64,000 nt of DNA from Clarkia xantiana subsp. parviflora (lineage: Eukaryota > Streptophyta > Magnoliopsida > Myrtales > Onagraceae). The notes under the pieces were generated by a model. It had not been told where the DNA came from and did no database searches. It saw only the letters and a list, made by a program, of their open reading frames with translations. The DNA lies in contig JAPTYO010000010.1 of NCBI GenBank assembly GCA_036873135.1, forward strand, positions 7,416,634-7,480,633, given 5' to 3'. Positions 11,680 to 23,262 of this stretch are shown here, piece by piece. Positions within the stretch are counted from its first letter, which is position 1. The number at the start of each line of letters is the position of its first letter. The translations under genes were made by a program, and so were the position numbers.

Positions 11680-12545
11680 TGTTTCGATCTGACCCGTGCG
11701 AGATAACGAGTTGTCGAATTTACGGGTTCTGTGTTGCGCAAGGTCTTCAAGTCCGCGTTGTCTGCTCCGCGCTTCCTTTCCAAACCTGCACACGGGGCAA
11801 TAACTAGCACGCGAAGAGGGGGGGAGGGGTGGTGCTTGATGGATATCTGCTCAATTCAGGTTCGTATTTACATTCCGGACTTCATAAACCCGTCAAAAAT
11901 CACATAACGGATCCAAACACGTCACCCGGGGACCAAAAACAGTCCGGAAGCGCGGCATGCGCGTCCGGACCGGACCTCCGGATTGCTGGCAATCCGGACC
12001 GTCCGGGTTGTTCTTAAGCAACTCGGACGGCCCGGATTGTCCACGGGCAATTCGAACCCCGTCGAATTGCCTAATTCCGACGAGGTTCAGACTGCCATCC
12101 AGGTACAGCGCGCTACCTTACTTACGTACACCAAGCGAGGAGACTCCCAAAGCCAAACTTAACTAAACCAGACAACGGTTCCTATCTTCCTTTAAAACTG
12201 ACGCCGAATCGCACAAAAACCGGGTTCGGTTCTAAGGTTGCCTATAAATAGGGGACCTTGGCCTTCCATTTGAGGACATATTCTGAAGATATTGGCTTTG
12301 GAGCTATGACATCTCTATCTTTCTCTCTCTAGACTCTCATTTAAGCATCGGAGAGGGCTCAACCGGCACCACGCCCCCTCTCTGTGCTGGTTATTGCCCT
12401 TCTTGCAGGAGCGGAGTACGTGAAGCTAGGAGTGCACATAGCAGAGTCCGCGCAAAGCCAGAAGTGTGCACTGCCAACCAACCCGACGATCATTACCCGA
12501 CGAGTCGAAGAGTCCGACCCCCCTTGGTTGGATTTGGACGCAACA
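11680..12545 (+). mobile_element. Probable Gypsy-type LTR (solo or remnant)
   Basis: Starts TGTTTCGATC and ends CGCAACA. It contains a TATA box (CCTATAAATAGGGG about 12240), a following CT-rich stretch with TTAAGCATCGGAG (about 12340-12355) and a GGAGCGGAGTACGTGAAG-type tail, the arrangement of plant Ty3/gypsy LTRs. GC content is well above the neighbours. Candidate target duplications agree at only three of five bases (GTGAG / GTGCT), so boundaries are tentative. Confidence 0.5.
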
Positions 12546-13865
12546 GTGCTAGTTGAACCATCTCTGATACTTCAATGAGAATCTAGAGAGAAGTAAGAGC
12601 TCCTAAGCCAATCTCCCAACAAGTTAAAAATGAAATGGGCGGTCAAGATTCGAATATATAGGGGCTCTTGGACCCAAACCCGGTTTTGTGTTGTTCGACT
12701 CCGGTTTAATAGAAAATTGTGAACCAGAGTCGGGTTTAATCAAGGTTGGCTATCGGGAAACTCGGACTTAGTGTAAAAACACGTTGGCAAAATACGCGCG
12801 TCAAGGGCGGCAATCCGGACGAGTCCGGGTCGGACGCGCGTGTTGCATGTTCGAACCGTTTCAAGTCGCGGGTTTAGCGTTTCGATCCGTTTTCGTGGGT
12901 TTGATGTGTTTGTGCGGTCCAAAATATAAATACAAACCCGAATTGGGCATATATCCATCTATTGCCCCTGAGTCAAGTAATGGCTTGACCCTTACTTGAC
13001 TCTATTTTAAGATAGGATAAATGCCTAATTTAGGACTGGCACTGACCTCAGGGGTTGTCGTACTGATAGTCGGCCACGCGGGCTTTGATATCGCCTATCT
13101 TTAAATTTTCGGGCGAGTATATATCTATCTGTTGACAAGGTTAGTGCATCCTGTATGCATTTATAATAAATATATGTAAGTAGTTGTAAATATGCGTAAT
13201 CATAGACGTGGACGTTAGCGTGCGCGTGGACGTGTCAGACACGTGTAAGTAAGTAGACACGTGTAATGCAACAACATGTTGGTAATAATAAAATGATGAA
13301 ATTAATCGTGTGATGATAAAAATATGGACCATGGATTTAATCATTGATGTAAACATAAATAAATCATGGGTATGCAAAAATGCAAGAATGGTCACGTGCG
13401 CGTGTAAATGAGAGTGTGTATATGTAAACACGTGTAAGCACTAGAGTGTGCACTTAAGGAGTTAGAAAAAATAGAGAGGAGGTAATATTTACCCATAAGT
13501 ACAAACAAGAGTGTGAGATGAGATCATCTCCTTGCTTAGTCTCCATACTTAACCATAATAGTGGTCTCCAAACATTCTTAGTGATCAAGAAAGCATCGGC
13601 CGGCCACACCCACACACAAATCCGGTGAGGCAGCCACGATGGTGGCTCGGGGCGGCGCATGAGACGTCATAGGCGGAAGCGACGAGGCGACTTCGGCGGC
13701 GGACGGCGGCGCGACAGGTTTCCGGCGACGATGGATTTTTCGCGCCGGTTCGCGGTGGTTTTCACGGCGGCGCGTGGAGCTCGTGTTGGTGAGTCCAATT
13801 TCAAGGTTTGTCTAGACCTTTAATAATCTTGATTTGAGCTAAAATTAGCCTTGAAAATGCTTGAA
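12546..13865. other. Unclassified GC-rich intergenic DNA, probably retroelement-derived
   Basis: No convincing open frame. It has CCGGAC-rich stretches, a run of CACGTG-like motifs (13190-13440, CACGTGTAAG units) and a strongly GC-rich GGCGGCG segment (13600-13790). Composition unlike the surrounding AT-rich DNA suggests transposon origin, but no family is recognised. Confidence 0.4.
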
Positions 13866-13884
13866 CTAAATTGCCCACCATGTG

Positions 13885-14065
13885 TTGGGATAAGGGTTCG
13901 TTTGGTACCACTTCTTTGACCAAAATCCACTTTTGGTACCGGATCTTTTTTTTTGTACACTTCTGATACCAACGTTTTTCAGTTTGTACCTTTTTAATAC
14001 ATCTGTTAACTTACCGTCCAAAACCACCGTTAAATCCCATGTGATGTGCACGTGACGTTCCTTTT
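13885..14065. repeat. Single arm of a MULE-like inverted-repeat element
   Basis: AAGGGTTCGTTTGGTACCAC onward resembles the arms at 54921 and 24138 (TTTGGTACC, ACCGTTAA, CACGTGAC in the same order). No partner arm was found to the right. Confidence 0.45.
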
Positions 14066-14368
14066 TTTTTTTTTACGAATTTCGCCACCTGCTATAACCC
14101 AATTGCCCCTACCCTCATTTCACTTAACTTCCCTCCACAATCGAATCACCTTATTCTTCAGACTCCAAACGAAGCTTGCAGAGAGGTAAGTCTTGGAGAG
14201 GGAGGTCTTCGTCTTGAGAGAAGTCCAAGCGACGACTCGTTCTATTGCTCTCTTGTTTTGCCGTCAAGAAGTTGTCTCCGTCGTGACCGTGTTCAAGCAG
14301 AGGTGTGGTCTGTGTCATTGCGTTCCGTTGTTATCTTCACGTTTGAAGTGAAGATTTTCCCTATAATG

Positions 14369-15021
14369 GTGTCACCTACAGGATCGTCGGGAAAAGTTTC
14401 AAACTTAAGCCAATGTAAGGTTTTTATTCCCATCTGTGGTGGAAATTTAGTTGAAATTCTAGGGTATTGGCCAAATTGCATGTTCTCTTTCCTTAAGCAA
14501 GATATGAGTTATGGGGGTTTGATTTGGACCATCTAGTTGTTTGTTGTCTGCTTGTAGTATAATGTCATCGTTCAAACCCGAAACCCAAAAAACTACTGAT
14601 ATGAAGACTGATGTGTGTTGGTACTGGTAGTGATTTGTGTTGTTTTAACTTAAGTGTTCAATTCTGATGGTTTGGTACTAAAATTGCTTGATTTTGCATG
14701 AGTGACTAATTTTTGTAATGTTGTGTTGATTTAGTACCACTGTTTTTATAATGTTGTGTTGATTTAGTACCACTGTTGTAAGGTTTTGTTTTAAAGCATT
14801 CTCTGTTTGATTGTGTTGTAGTGGAAAGATCAAAGGATGTACGGTGTTACCTGTTCAGTGTTTGGTGTAAGGGTTCATGGGTAGATCATGAGGGGACAGT
14901 TTTGTTCAATGGAGCAGTTAAACCACTTGGTAGGTTTAAAGAAATTGAGTTTGATTATGAAACCATGAGGGATGTGGTGATGGTTTACTGTGATATGGGG
15001 CGTCCTACAATTTGTAAATAA
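14369..15021 (+). pseudogene. Unrecognised gene fragment, two putative exons
   Basis: Exon 1 would run from ATG 14366 (MVSPTGSSGKVSNLSQ) to a GTAAGG donor near 14415; exon 2 from a TTGTGTTGTAG acceptor at 14820 to the TAA at 15019-15021. The second piece encodes ERSKDVRCYLFSVWCKGSW and about 45 further residues, charged and free of low complexity. Tandem 'TTGTGTTGATTTAGTACCAC' repeats lie in the putative intron. It sits beside a MULE-like arm, so it may be transposon-carried. I recognise no family. Confidence 0.35.
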
Positions 15022-15533
15022 AAGTAAATAATATATAATTATATTATAATATATAATAATATAATATAATAAAAGAAATAGATTGAAATGAATATATGCA
15101 TAGATATTAAAATGTATTTATATTTCTAAATTAACAATATCTATATTATTAGTATTAAATTAGTTAAAACTTATGAAAATAAGTATTTTTTTTAATTTAA
15201 TTCTCTCACTCAAGCTCGGTACGTCTAGTTTAAGGACGACTGTGAGTGGATTCAGATCACCTGCCCCACTTTTCTTACTCCATATCGTATCTCACTGTTA
15301 TGATCTTGATACATGTCCTTATATTTAATATTTTCCTATAAGGTTCACAATCATAATAGGTTTTTAGAAGAAAAAAACTATAAAATTAATTACATCAAGT
15401 ACGCGTGTTAAAATTACAACGACAAAGCACGATTTAGGACATAAATAGTGAGACAAGTAATCTGGATCCATGTGAGTGCGATCTCTTAGAGTTGAAGCAT
15501 TAATGAGTTTATTTTTTTTGGGGCCAATCTTAG

Positions 15534-15788
15534 ATTCTTTTTTCTAAATTACCCCTATAATAGAAACTAATAACAAATGTACTATTTCAGAAAAATTAAT
15601 TATAAAAACACCCTGAATCTTAACACCATCTCGGATTTTCTTATTTCAAAACTCAACACCCTGTTGGGTTTTCTTATAAGAATAATTAGGGTTTAAATAC
15701 CCTATTAAGTTATGTTTTCAATACATATGTGAACTTTTTTAAAATATTTTTATTTTCCTAAAAAAATCGACATTATTATTTTAAAATA

Positions 15789-15833
<45 letters not shown>

Positions 15834-16308
15834 GCTTGTAATTTGAATATGTAAATTTGCAAAAAAAAAAAAAATTAAAAATTAAACTTAGTAGGGTATT
15901 TACAGATTTTTCTACCATGCTCCAAGAGCACCATGCTTTTGGTTTTTTTTTTATTACTAGAGTGAACTTAATTGTAACATATGTAAAATTATAAAAGTAT
16001 GAAAAATATGAAATTTTTTAGCCACACGTAATATTTGCATCATATTATTAATAATATCAATTTTTCTCTGGGGTTCACATTTAGGGCAATAGAAAAATAC
16101 AAAAAAAATATCAAAAGCATGGTGCTCTTGGAGCATGATAGAAAGATTCGGTAATTAAGTATTCTTATATGAAAATCCAACAGAGTATTGGTTTTTAAGT
16201 AAGGAAAATCCGAAAGGGTATTGAATTATAGAGTGTATTTATTATTAATTAACTATTAATACGTTTGTTATTGATTTCTATTATAGGAACAATTTGAAAA
16301 ATTTGTCC
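15534..16308. mobile_element. MULE-like MITE with long inverted arms
   Basis: Flanked by the 9-bp direct repeat CAATCTTAG (15525-15533 and 16309-16317), the size made by Mutator-like elements. Arms of about 170 bp pair imperfectly (15545-15720 with 16155-16300). A (TA)n run lies at 15791-15828. A second element (15903-16149) is nested inside. Confidence 0.75.
15903..16149. mobile_element. Small MITE nested in the foldback element
   Basis: About 38-bp inverted ends around CATGCTCCAAGAGCACCATG (15917-15936; complement at 16114-16133). Flanks GGTATTTA and GGTAATTA form an 8-bp duplication with one mismatch. Confidence 0.6.
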
Positions 16309-17056
16309 CAATCTTAGTCAAAAGCTTATTAATAAAAAATGGATTGGTTTGTATATTATTGCCTGTATTATCCGATTTTTTTTCTGGAATTATCCAAATT
16401 TTATAAAACGTGGTGCACCCAAATTTAAGCTAGCAAAATGATGAAGACGATATTCGGACTATAATAATAAAAAAAATAAATAAATGGAAAAAAAGACTAT
16501 AGTAAATAGAAAGAAACGAAATGTCCTTTTAAATTTGTCTGTAAGGAAAGTCAAGATTGCAATAAAGGAGACCACATTAATTAATTTCCAAGAAATGGAT
16601 GCATTTTTAGGAATAACACAAAACACCAATTAGGTAATTTATCACAAGTAAAAGGTGTACGTATATTTTTAGTGAATGGATTTTTAAAAATAATTGATAC
16701 ACAAAAAAGAATACGTACACCCTATCTAACCGTGTAACGAATTCGATAATTTTCCGTATATCTGCCCCTATCGGATAGGATAAATTTTGTTTTTCTTGGT
16801 CTTATCCTAACTTAAAAGTTAGCGCTAATATTTCTTTGGAAATAGGAGCATTAACTTGGCAATAATAATTGTTGGCCAATTTTGTTTTTATGTTGACCAA
16901 AAAACTTTGGCAATAATATCCAATATTTGGTTTTCATCCAAATCATTACGATACATATGTATATCAAAAATCAAATTGAACATTATTACTTTTACTTGGC
17001 CAAAAAAAAAAAAAAACATTATTACTTTTAATTATGATATAATTTTTTAGACACAA

Positions 17057-17318
17057 TGATGGCCCCTCAGAGATAGAAGTAAAAATCCGTTATTTTGACA
17101 TTGACCAGCCTCTTTTCCAATAGGCACAAGATGCTACAAACTATCATACACGGTTCACTCAAGAGTCCAAGAAGGAAGGCCTAAGTTAGAGGAATCTGGA
17201 ATGAAGTGGGAGAGACCAGGCTAGTCGACTGGTTGGAGAAGCTCGAGAAAGCAAGCAATCGATGTTGGTTAAGAAGAGTAATACCTCCGCGGCATACGCG
17301 ACTCTCTGCGCACATTTC
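17057..17318. other. Low-copy-looking fragment left of the TRIM element
   Basis: Together with 18477-18943 this makes a block present in copy B but absent from copy A. Composition is less AT-rich than the neighbours. No recognisable reading frame of useful length and no clear element ends. Confidence 0.35.
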
Positions 17319-18471
17319 TATAGAAGAATGAGAATTGTATTATTGATCTTATTTAGAGTTGAGTACATGTACTTATATATATAGATACAAGACTATATCT
17401 ATAGCAATATAATAAGAAACATAATCTGATAATATACTAAGAATATATCTATTCCTAATCTAGATATATTTATCTAAATATAATAAGATATATTTATCTA
17501 TAATATATCTTATTCCCTTATACGCCCCCGCAAAACGGACGTTCTGACAAGAATGCTGATCTTGATATGAAGAATATTAATGAATGCCCCAATAGTCCAG
17601 TCTTCATCGGAGGATGCCCGAAGAGGTTCAATCGGCAACGGCGGAAGCCCGGAGATGTCCAGTCGGCACGGCGGTAGCCCGGAAATATCCATCCAGTCGG
17701 CACGGCGGTAGCCCGGAGGTCCAGTCGGCAATGGCGGAGACCCGGAGAAGTCCAGTCGGTCAGGATGCTGCTGGTCACGATGTTCACGTTGGTGAACGAT
17801 AAGCAAACGACGGAGGTGAATTTGCTTGTTGGAGCAAACCTCTTAATTCCAACAAAAAGGCAGCAAAAAGGCAGCAAGTCTCAATCAGAAAGCTTGAAGC
17901 TAGTCACGGAGCCACGGAAGAGTCCTCAGGTGTAGCGATCAGATACTTTCGCTCGTTGGAGCTAGTAGGATCGAGGATGCTGGTAGATAGAAATACCGCC
18001 ATGAGCACGGGCCGATAAAAAAAAAAAATACGCTAGCTGGAGCGGGTACCAAAAGATCGGTGCAGAAATCGTCGATACGGAAGCAGGGATTTATTGTCTT
18101 ATTAGAAAAGAAAGAAAAAAAAAAAAAACTAAAATTAGAATTGGCCAGGGGGCGGGCGGCATGACATCTTCATAGTTGACGGCGGTGCCGACCGCCCCTG
18201 GACAGCGGCAATGGTGGGCGACGGCTTGTAAGTTGTACTCGTTGGAGTTAGAAAGGCTCCGATACCATATAGAAGAATGATAATTGTATTATTGATCTTA
18301 TTTAGGGTTGAGTACATGTACCTATATATATAGATACAAGACTATATCTATAGCAATATAATAAGAAACATAATCTGATAATATACTAAGAATATATCTA
18401 TTCCTAATCTAGATATATTTATCTAAATATAATAAGATATATTTATCTATAATATATCTTATTCCCTTATA
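17319..18471 (-). mobile_element. TRIM-like short LTR retroelement (1153 bp)
   Basis: Two 204-bp LTRs (17319-17522 and 18268-18471) differ at about three positions. Target duplication ATTTC on both sides (17314-17318, 18472-18476). The primer site GGCTCCGATACCA (18255-18267) abuts the right LTR; on the minus strand it reads TGGTATCGGAGCC, a tRNA-Met match. A purine tract (minus strand GCGGGGGCG, 17523-17531) abuts the left LTR. The internal 745 bp has no gag or pol but holds GC-rich tandem units (CAGTCGGCACGGCGGTAGCC, 17630-17760). LTR ends are TATA rather than TG/CA, consistent with G-to-A change at both ends. Confidence 0.88.
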
Positions 18472-18476
18472 ATTTC

Positions 18477-18943
18477 AATCCTGCTATTAAGCAAGAATTG
18501 TGTTATCTCAATCCTTTGGGTTATTTAATAGGCGAAATTTCTCTTTTGAGGTAAATGAGTTGTCCTCTTACTTGACCAGGGCATCGCCAACCTGAGTCTG
18601 TCTTCGGTGGTTGAGTTGTTGCTATTAGGTATTTAATTTAGGGCTTGTTATTTCCTTTCACTTTTCCCAATGAGCTGTCTGGATCAGAGTTTGACTCCTA
18701 TCTCCTCCTTTGGCTCCGCGGTTGGAATATGATTTTGGAAAGTTGCAATCCAAATCTTGTCATCGAGAGGTAATGATGTCAGGTTGTTCTGACGTGTCCC
18801 TTTCCCTGTTGAAAGTCGTTGTCGACTGGAATCTAGGCCTCATGTTTGATGCTTTCGTCCCGGGTGGACGCGCACTACTGCTACTTGACGGGAGGTCAAG
18901 TTGGACTTGTGCGTAATATGGTCGGAATCTATCCAGAGAATTT
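18477..18943. other. Right part of the 1.9-kb block specific to copy B
   Basis: No gene recognised. A 68-codon open frame (18710-18916, plus) is not convincing. GC content is higher than flanking sequence. Confidence 0.3.
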
Positions 18944-19041
18944 CACGTCATCTTTAATTAATATTATTTTACGATTGTAATGTCTATTAATATTTTCTTT
19001 ACTTTTATCTACGATAAATAGTATACATTATATAATTTATA

Positions 19042-19197
19042 ATAAGGAATGCTTTCTGTAAAAACACAAATTTACATGTGGGTCCCATTTTTAAGGACTG
19101 CTATGTAAAACCACACTGTAGAGAGTTTTTTTTTTCACTTTGCATAAATAAACATGTAGGACACACGTTTACGTAATCCTTATGTAATACCACTGTG
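19042..19197. mobile_element. Internally deleted relic of the TTA-flanked MITE family
   Basis: On the minus strand the order ATCCACAGTGGTATTACATA, ACGTAAACGTG, CCTACATGTTTATTTA, GTGGTTTTACATAGCA, GGGACCCACATGTAAATTT follows the first half of the MITEs at 10048 and 49409. The second half is missing. Confidence 0.7.
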
Positions 19198-20358
19198 GAT
19201 ATTAAAAGTTATAATTTTTTATATTATACTCTTATTTTTATATGAAAATATATATCATTTTTTTTAATATATGATACATATAATAAGATGTGTATGTTTT
19301 ACAGTTTGTATTATTATTTTTAATAAAATAAATAAGCGTAGAAGTAAATTAATAATATACAACTTATGTTCTCATATATATATATGTTAAATTCCGTTTA
19401 ACACTCAGATTAATGAGTAGTAATGTACATGTACAGTGACAGATAATTATTATAAAAAAAAATTCATGGGAAAAGTAAGACTTTAAAAACCTAAATTGAG
19501 AATAATTACACGACATAAGTACACTTCATCGAAAGTTGAGTGACACCACGCTTAGTCGCAAGTAACATATATGTATGTGATTCAAAAAGATACCCGCATA
19601 AAAAAATGGATAAATATTACATTATTAATTCATTTTTGAACACTCATAAAAATTTTTAGGTGAATTTTTTTTTTGAACAGTTTACTAACTGAAGTTTCTC
19701 TTTGTAGACGTATTGCTAGCTGAAGTTTTTTTTGTTTTATACTTTTTTCTCCGTGAACAATTTGTAAGCTTATGTTTCACTTATTGACAATTTGTTTTTT
19801 TTTTATTGACAATTTGTTTTTTTTTTGTTGACAAATTGTTAGCTAGTAAATGTTCTCAAATGAAAACTCAAGTTAGCAAATTGTCCATAAAACATAATCT
19901 AGTAAATTGTCCAAAACACAAGTCGGTATTCTTAAAAAAATATTTAGCTAGCAGTTTGTCCAAATTTTCAAAGAACTATTTAATTTTGCGATTACCCAAA
20001 ATAAAATATCAAAAAATAATCATCATGTATATTAAATTTAATTAATTGTGTTATTTTATAAATGAATAGTGTTAATTATTATATTATTTAATATCAGAAT
20101 ATGAACATTTTCTTTTTATCTTATCTTCTGATCTCAAAGTTAATCTAAAATCCAGTTTCTGAACATATCTCTAACTTTACGATTTTTATGGGAAAGATTA
20201 AATATGCTAAATATAAACAATTAACTTGATCATTATTACATTCATTTAATTAATTAATAAATAACCTACGAAAATTTGTAACATTATGACAAATCAATAA
20301 TAGTCAATATATTGTTTCCGAAAACGATAAAGTATCCAAATTAGGGCACGAATTAATC

Positions 20359-20368
20359 TATAAATTGA
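20359..20368 (+). promoter_or_regulatory. Putative TATA box of the sucrose transporter gene
   Basis: CTATAAATTG about 100 bases upstream of the ATG, followed by a CT-rich leader (20390-20460). Position and sequence only. Confidence 0.5.
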
Positions 20369-20464
20369 CTCAACCTCTTCCACAGTTTTCCACAAACCCT
20401 CTCTTTCGTTATCCATCCTTATCCTCTGCTATAATCTTTCTCTGTACATTCTCACTGTAACGTC

Positions 20465-22871
20465 ATGGCAATGGAAATCGAAGGCGGTTACACTTCGAAT
20501 AAGATAGACGCAGAACCGCCGCGCCGCCTGTGGCAGCTCATCGTGGTGGCCTCGATCGCCGGCGGAATTCAGTTCGGCTGGGCCCTACAGCTTTCTCTCC
20601 TCACGCCTTACGTGCAGCAGCTCGGCGTCCCCCACGCGGCGGCGTCCTTCATCTGGCTCTGCGGCCCCATCTCCGGCCTCATCGTTCAGCCCATCGTCGG
20701 CCACTTCAGCGACCACTGCAAATCCAAGTTCGGCCGCCGCCGGCCGTTCATAGTCTCCGGAGCCGGGTTTGTCGTCATCGCCGTGTTCTTGATCGGCTTC
20801 GCCGCCGACATCGGCCATCGATTTGGCGACCGACTCGACAAAGAGACGAAGCCATGGGCAGTCGCCATATTCGTCCTCGGGTTCTGGATCTTGGACGTTG
20901 CTAATAACATGCTTCAAGGCCCTTGTCGGTTAGTCCACGTCACGCGCCGCCGTCGTTTTCTATTTCCACGTTATTATATTATTCTATTCTGTATAAATAA
21001 TTAATCTTTGTCGTTTCAGGGCTTTTCTGGCGGATCTCTCCGGCGGTGACCAGCAGATGATCCGGTACGGCAACTACTCCTTCGCCTTCTTCATGGCCCT
21101 CGGCAACGTCCTCGGCTACGGCGCCGGAACGATCAAGGACCTCCACAAGAGCCTCCCTTTCACCACCACGGTGGCTTGCGACGTCTACTGCGCCAACCTC
21201 AAGACATGCTTCATCTTCGACATCATTATCCTCCTCGCCGTCACCACCGTCGCTGTCATCCTAGTGAAAGAAACTCCCTTCACCGAAACCACCACCGATT
21301 CCGGCTTCTTTAACTTCGTCCGGCAGTTCGGAAAGTCGATTAAGAAGCTCGAAAGGTCAATGTGGCTGCTGTTCCTCGTGACGGCGCTGAACTGGATCGG
21401 GTGGTTCCCGTTCCTGCTCTACGACACCGACTGGGTCGGATCTCAGGTTTACGGCGGGAAGCCGCAGGGTGATGCGAAGGAGAAGGATATTTACGATATC
21501 GGAGTTCGCGTCGGAGCGATGGGACTGTTGCTAAATTCCGTTGTTCTTGGTTTCTTCTCTCTCCTCATTATGATTTTGGAGCAGGTTTCGAATTGGGCCA
21601 AGAGCTTGAAATCTTTCTGGGGTGTCGTGAACATTTTATTGGCCACCTGCTTGGTTCTGACGGTGCCGGTGACCAAAGCCGCCGAGAACTGGAGGAAAAT
21701 CCACGGCCTCGTTTCCCCGCCGTCCAATATTAAGGGTTACACCATTGCTATCTTCTCACTCCTGGGTATTCCACTTGCGGTAATTTTACTATCCCTATAT
21801 TATATTTAAACGATAACGTTAATTGAAAATAAATTATATTATAGTTTTTAAAATAAAAGTTGCTTATATTATAAAATTATATCAATTTTTCAGGTGAATT
21901 TCAGTGTCCCATTCGCTTTGGCATCAATATATTCCAGTACCAGCAGCGGTACCGGCCAAGGTATATGTAACATATTTAAATTTAGATAATTTAGTAAGAT
22001 CAACTGTGTTACTATTTATAAATCATATAGATATTTTATTTTTATGTAGTAGATTACTAGTATCCAAAATGATATTACATAATATTTTTTAAACATGCGT
22101 TTAGTTTTTTTTTCTTTTTTTATGTAAAATAAATAAAAATATGTTATAATAATTTGATTTTACCTATGTTTTATTCCTTCAAAGTAGAACTCGTATGTTT
22201 TTCATAATATATACCTTAAATTTTAGCCATCACTATATTAAAGTTGATTTATTTCATAATTAAATCTTATCGATTATTGTAGATTGTTAGAAATATATTT
22301 ATTTAATATAGTTTAATAAAACTATTATAGAATAAATATCTTTTAACTAATTATTTAATATATACACGCAATTTTAAAGTATACAAATATATAAAATCAC
22401 TGCAAATGCTCTTATTAAATTGGAACGGAAACCTACACCTTTTAATACCTGTTTTTATATGAGTATTATTTTATTGTTACTAAAACTAATAAACAACATA
22501 TACATCTTATAATAGGTCTTTCACTGGGTCTTCTCAACTTGTCTATTGTGATCCCTCAGGTAATTCATTTGCTTAAATTACCTATTTTTTGAATTTCTTT
22601 CTCAGTAGCTTACTATTTATATATTATTAAAAAGTTGATATATACTTTCTGGATATATATAACAGATGACTGATATATATTTTGGATATATAAATAACAG
22701 ATGATCGTGTCGGTGGTTAGTGGTTACTTAGACAAACTGGGCGGTGGCGGAAACATACCGGCGTTTATGATGGGTGCGGTTGCTGCCGCCGTGAGCTCAA
22801 TACTGGCGTTCACCGTTCTACCAAAACCATCACCGCAGGCTTCTGTAACTATGATGGTCGGTGGTCACTAA
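20465..22871 (+). CDS. SUT1: Sucrose/H+ symporter (SUT1/SUC2 clade), five exons
   Basis: Plasma-membrane proton-coupled sucrose carrier of the GPH family, used in phloem loading and sink uptake. Exons: 20465-20928, 21020-21779, 21894-21960, 22516-22559, 22701-22871; all introns GT-AG; 501 residues, normal for the family. Visible hallmarks: short cytosolic N-terminus, [17 protein letters not shown] with the conserved His at residue 57 (equivalent to His65 of Arabidopsis SUC1), FGRRRPF at 89-95 in the first cytosolic loop, [31 protein letters not shown], and a C-terminal pair of membrane helices ending [12 protein letters not shown]. Twelve membrane segments are expected. The short N-terminus and central loop favour the SUT1 clade over SUT2/SUT4. 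Exon 1 is distinctly GC-rich. A duplicated acceptor precedes exon 5. Upstream lies the A/B tandem duplication. Confidence 0.95.
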
Positions 22872-23253
22872 TTGAGTCAAGTAGAAGAAGCAATTTATAT
22901 TCCCCATGCTTCTTATAATATTTGCTCCCTCGTTTTTTTTTTTTTTACTTGATTACATATTATGTAGTGGATATTCAACTCTTGTATAATTGCTATTCGT
23001 CTTGTTTTTCTTGTTTACCTCTTTATGTTCATTACTGTCTTATCTTATATTATTTTTTTCTATAAATGGTTTGGTCCCTCTTGATTATAATTAGTAAATA
23101 ATATATTTATGTTTCGGTATTCATTTATACTCTTTTAAGTTTATAAACTCACAAGATTATGTTAATTTCTTAACCTTTTCAGTTAATATTAAATGTTAAG
23201 AAACTAAAATTGTATCAATAATATATACCCTTGTTGCTTGTCGGCGTTCTAGA
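22872..23253. other. 3' flank of the sucrose transporter gene
   Basis: AT-rich; probably 3' UTR and terminator to about 23050. No other feature seen. Confidence 0.5.
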
Positions 23254-23262
23254 TATTTAAAA

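Larger units (their letters stand above)
15030..19960. repeat. Copy B of the tandem duplication, with insertions
   Basis: Collinear with copy A (9430-11665) but lengthened by insertions: a foldback element (15534-16308), a 1.9-kb block (about 17057-18943) holding an LTR element, and a MITE relic (19042-19197). It continues into the promoter region of the sucrose transporter gene. Confidence 0.8.

Noticed and set aside
20530..20917. Alternative frames overlapping exon 1 of the sucrose transporter (124, 110 and 74 codons)
   Set aside because: Shadows of a GC-rich true exon; no family resemblance.
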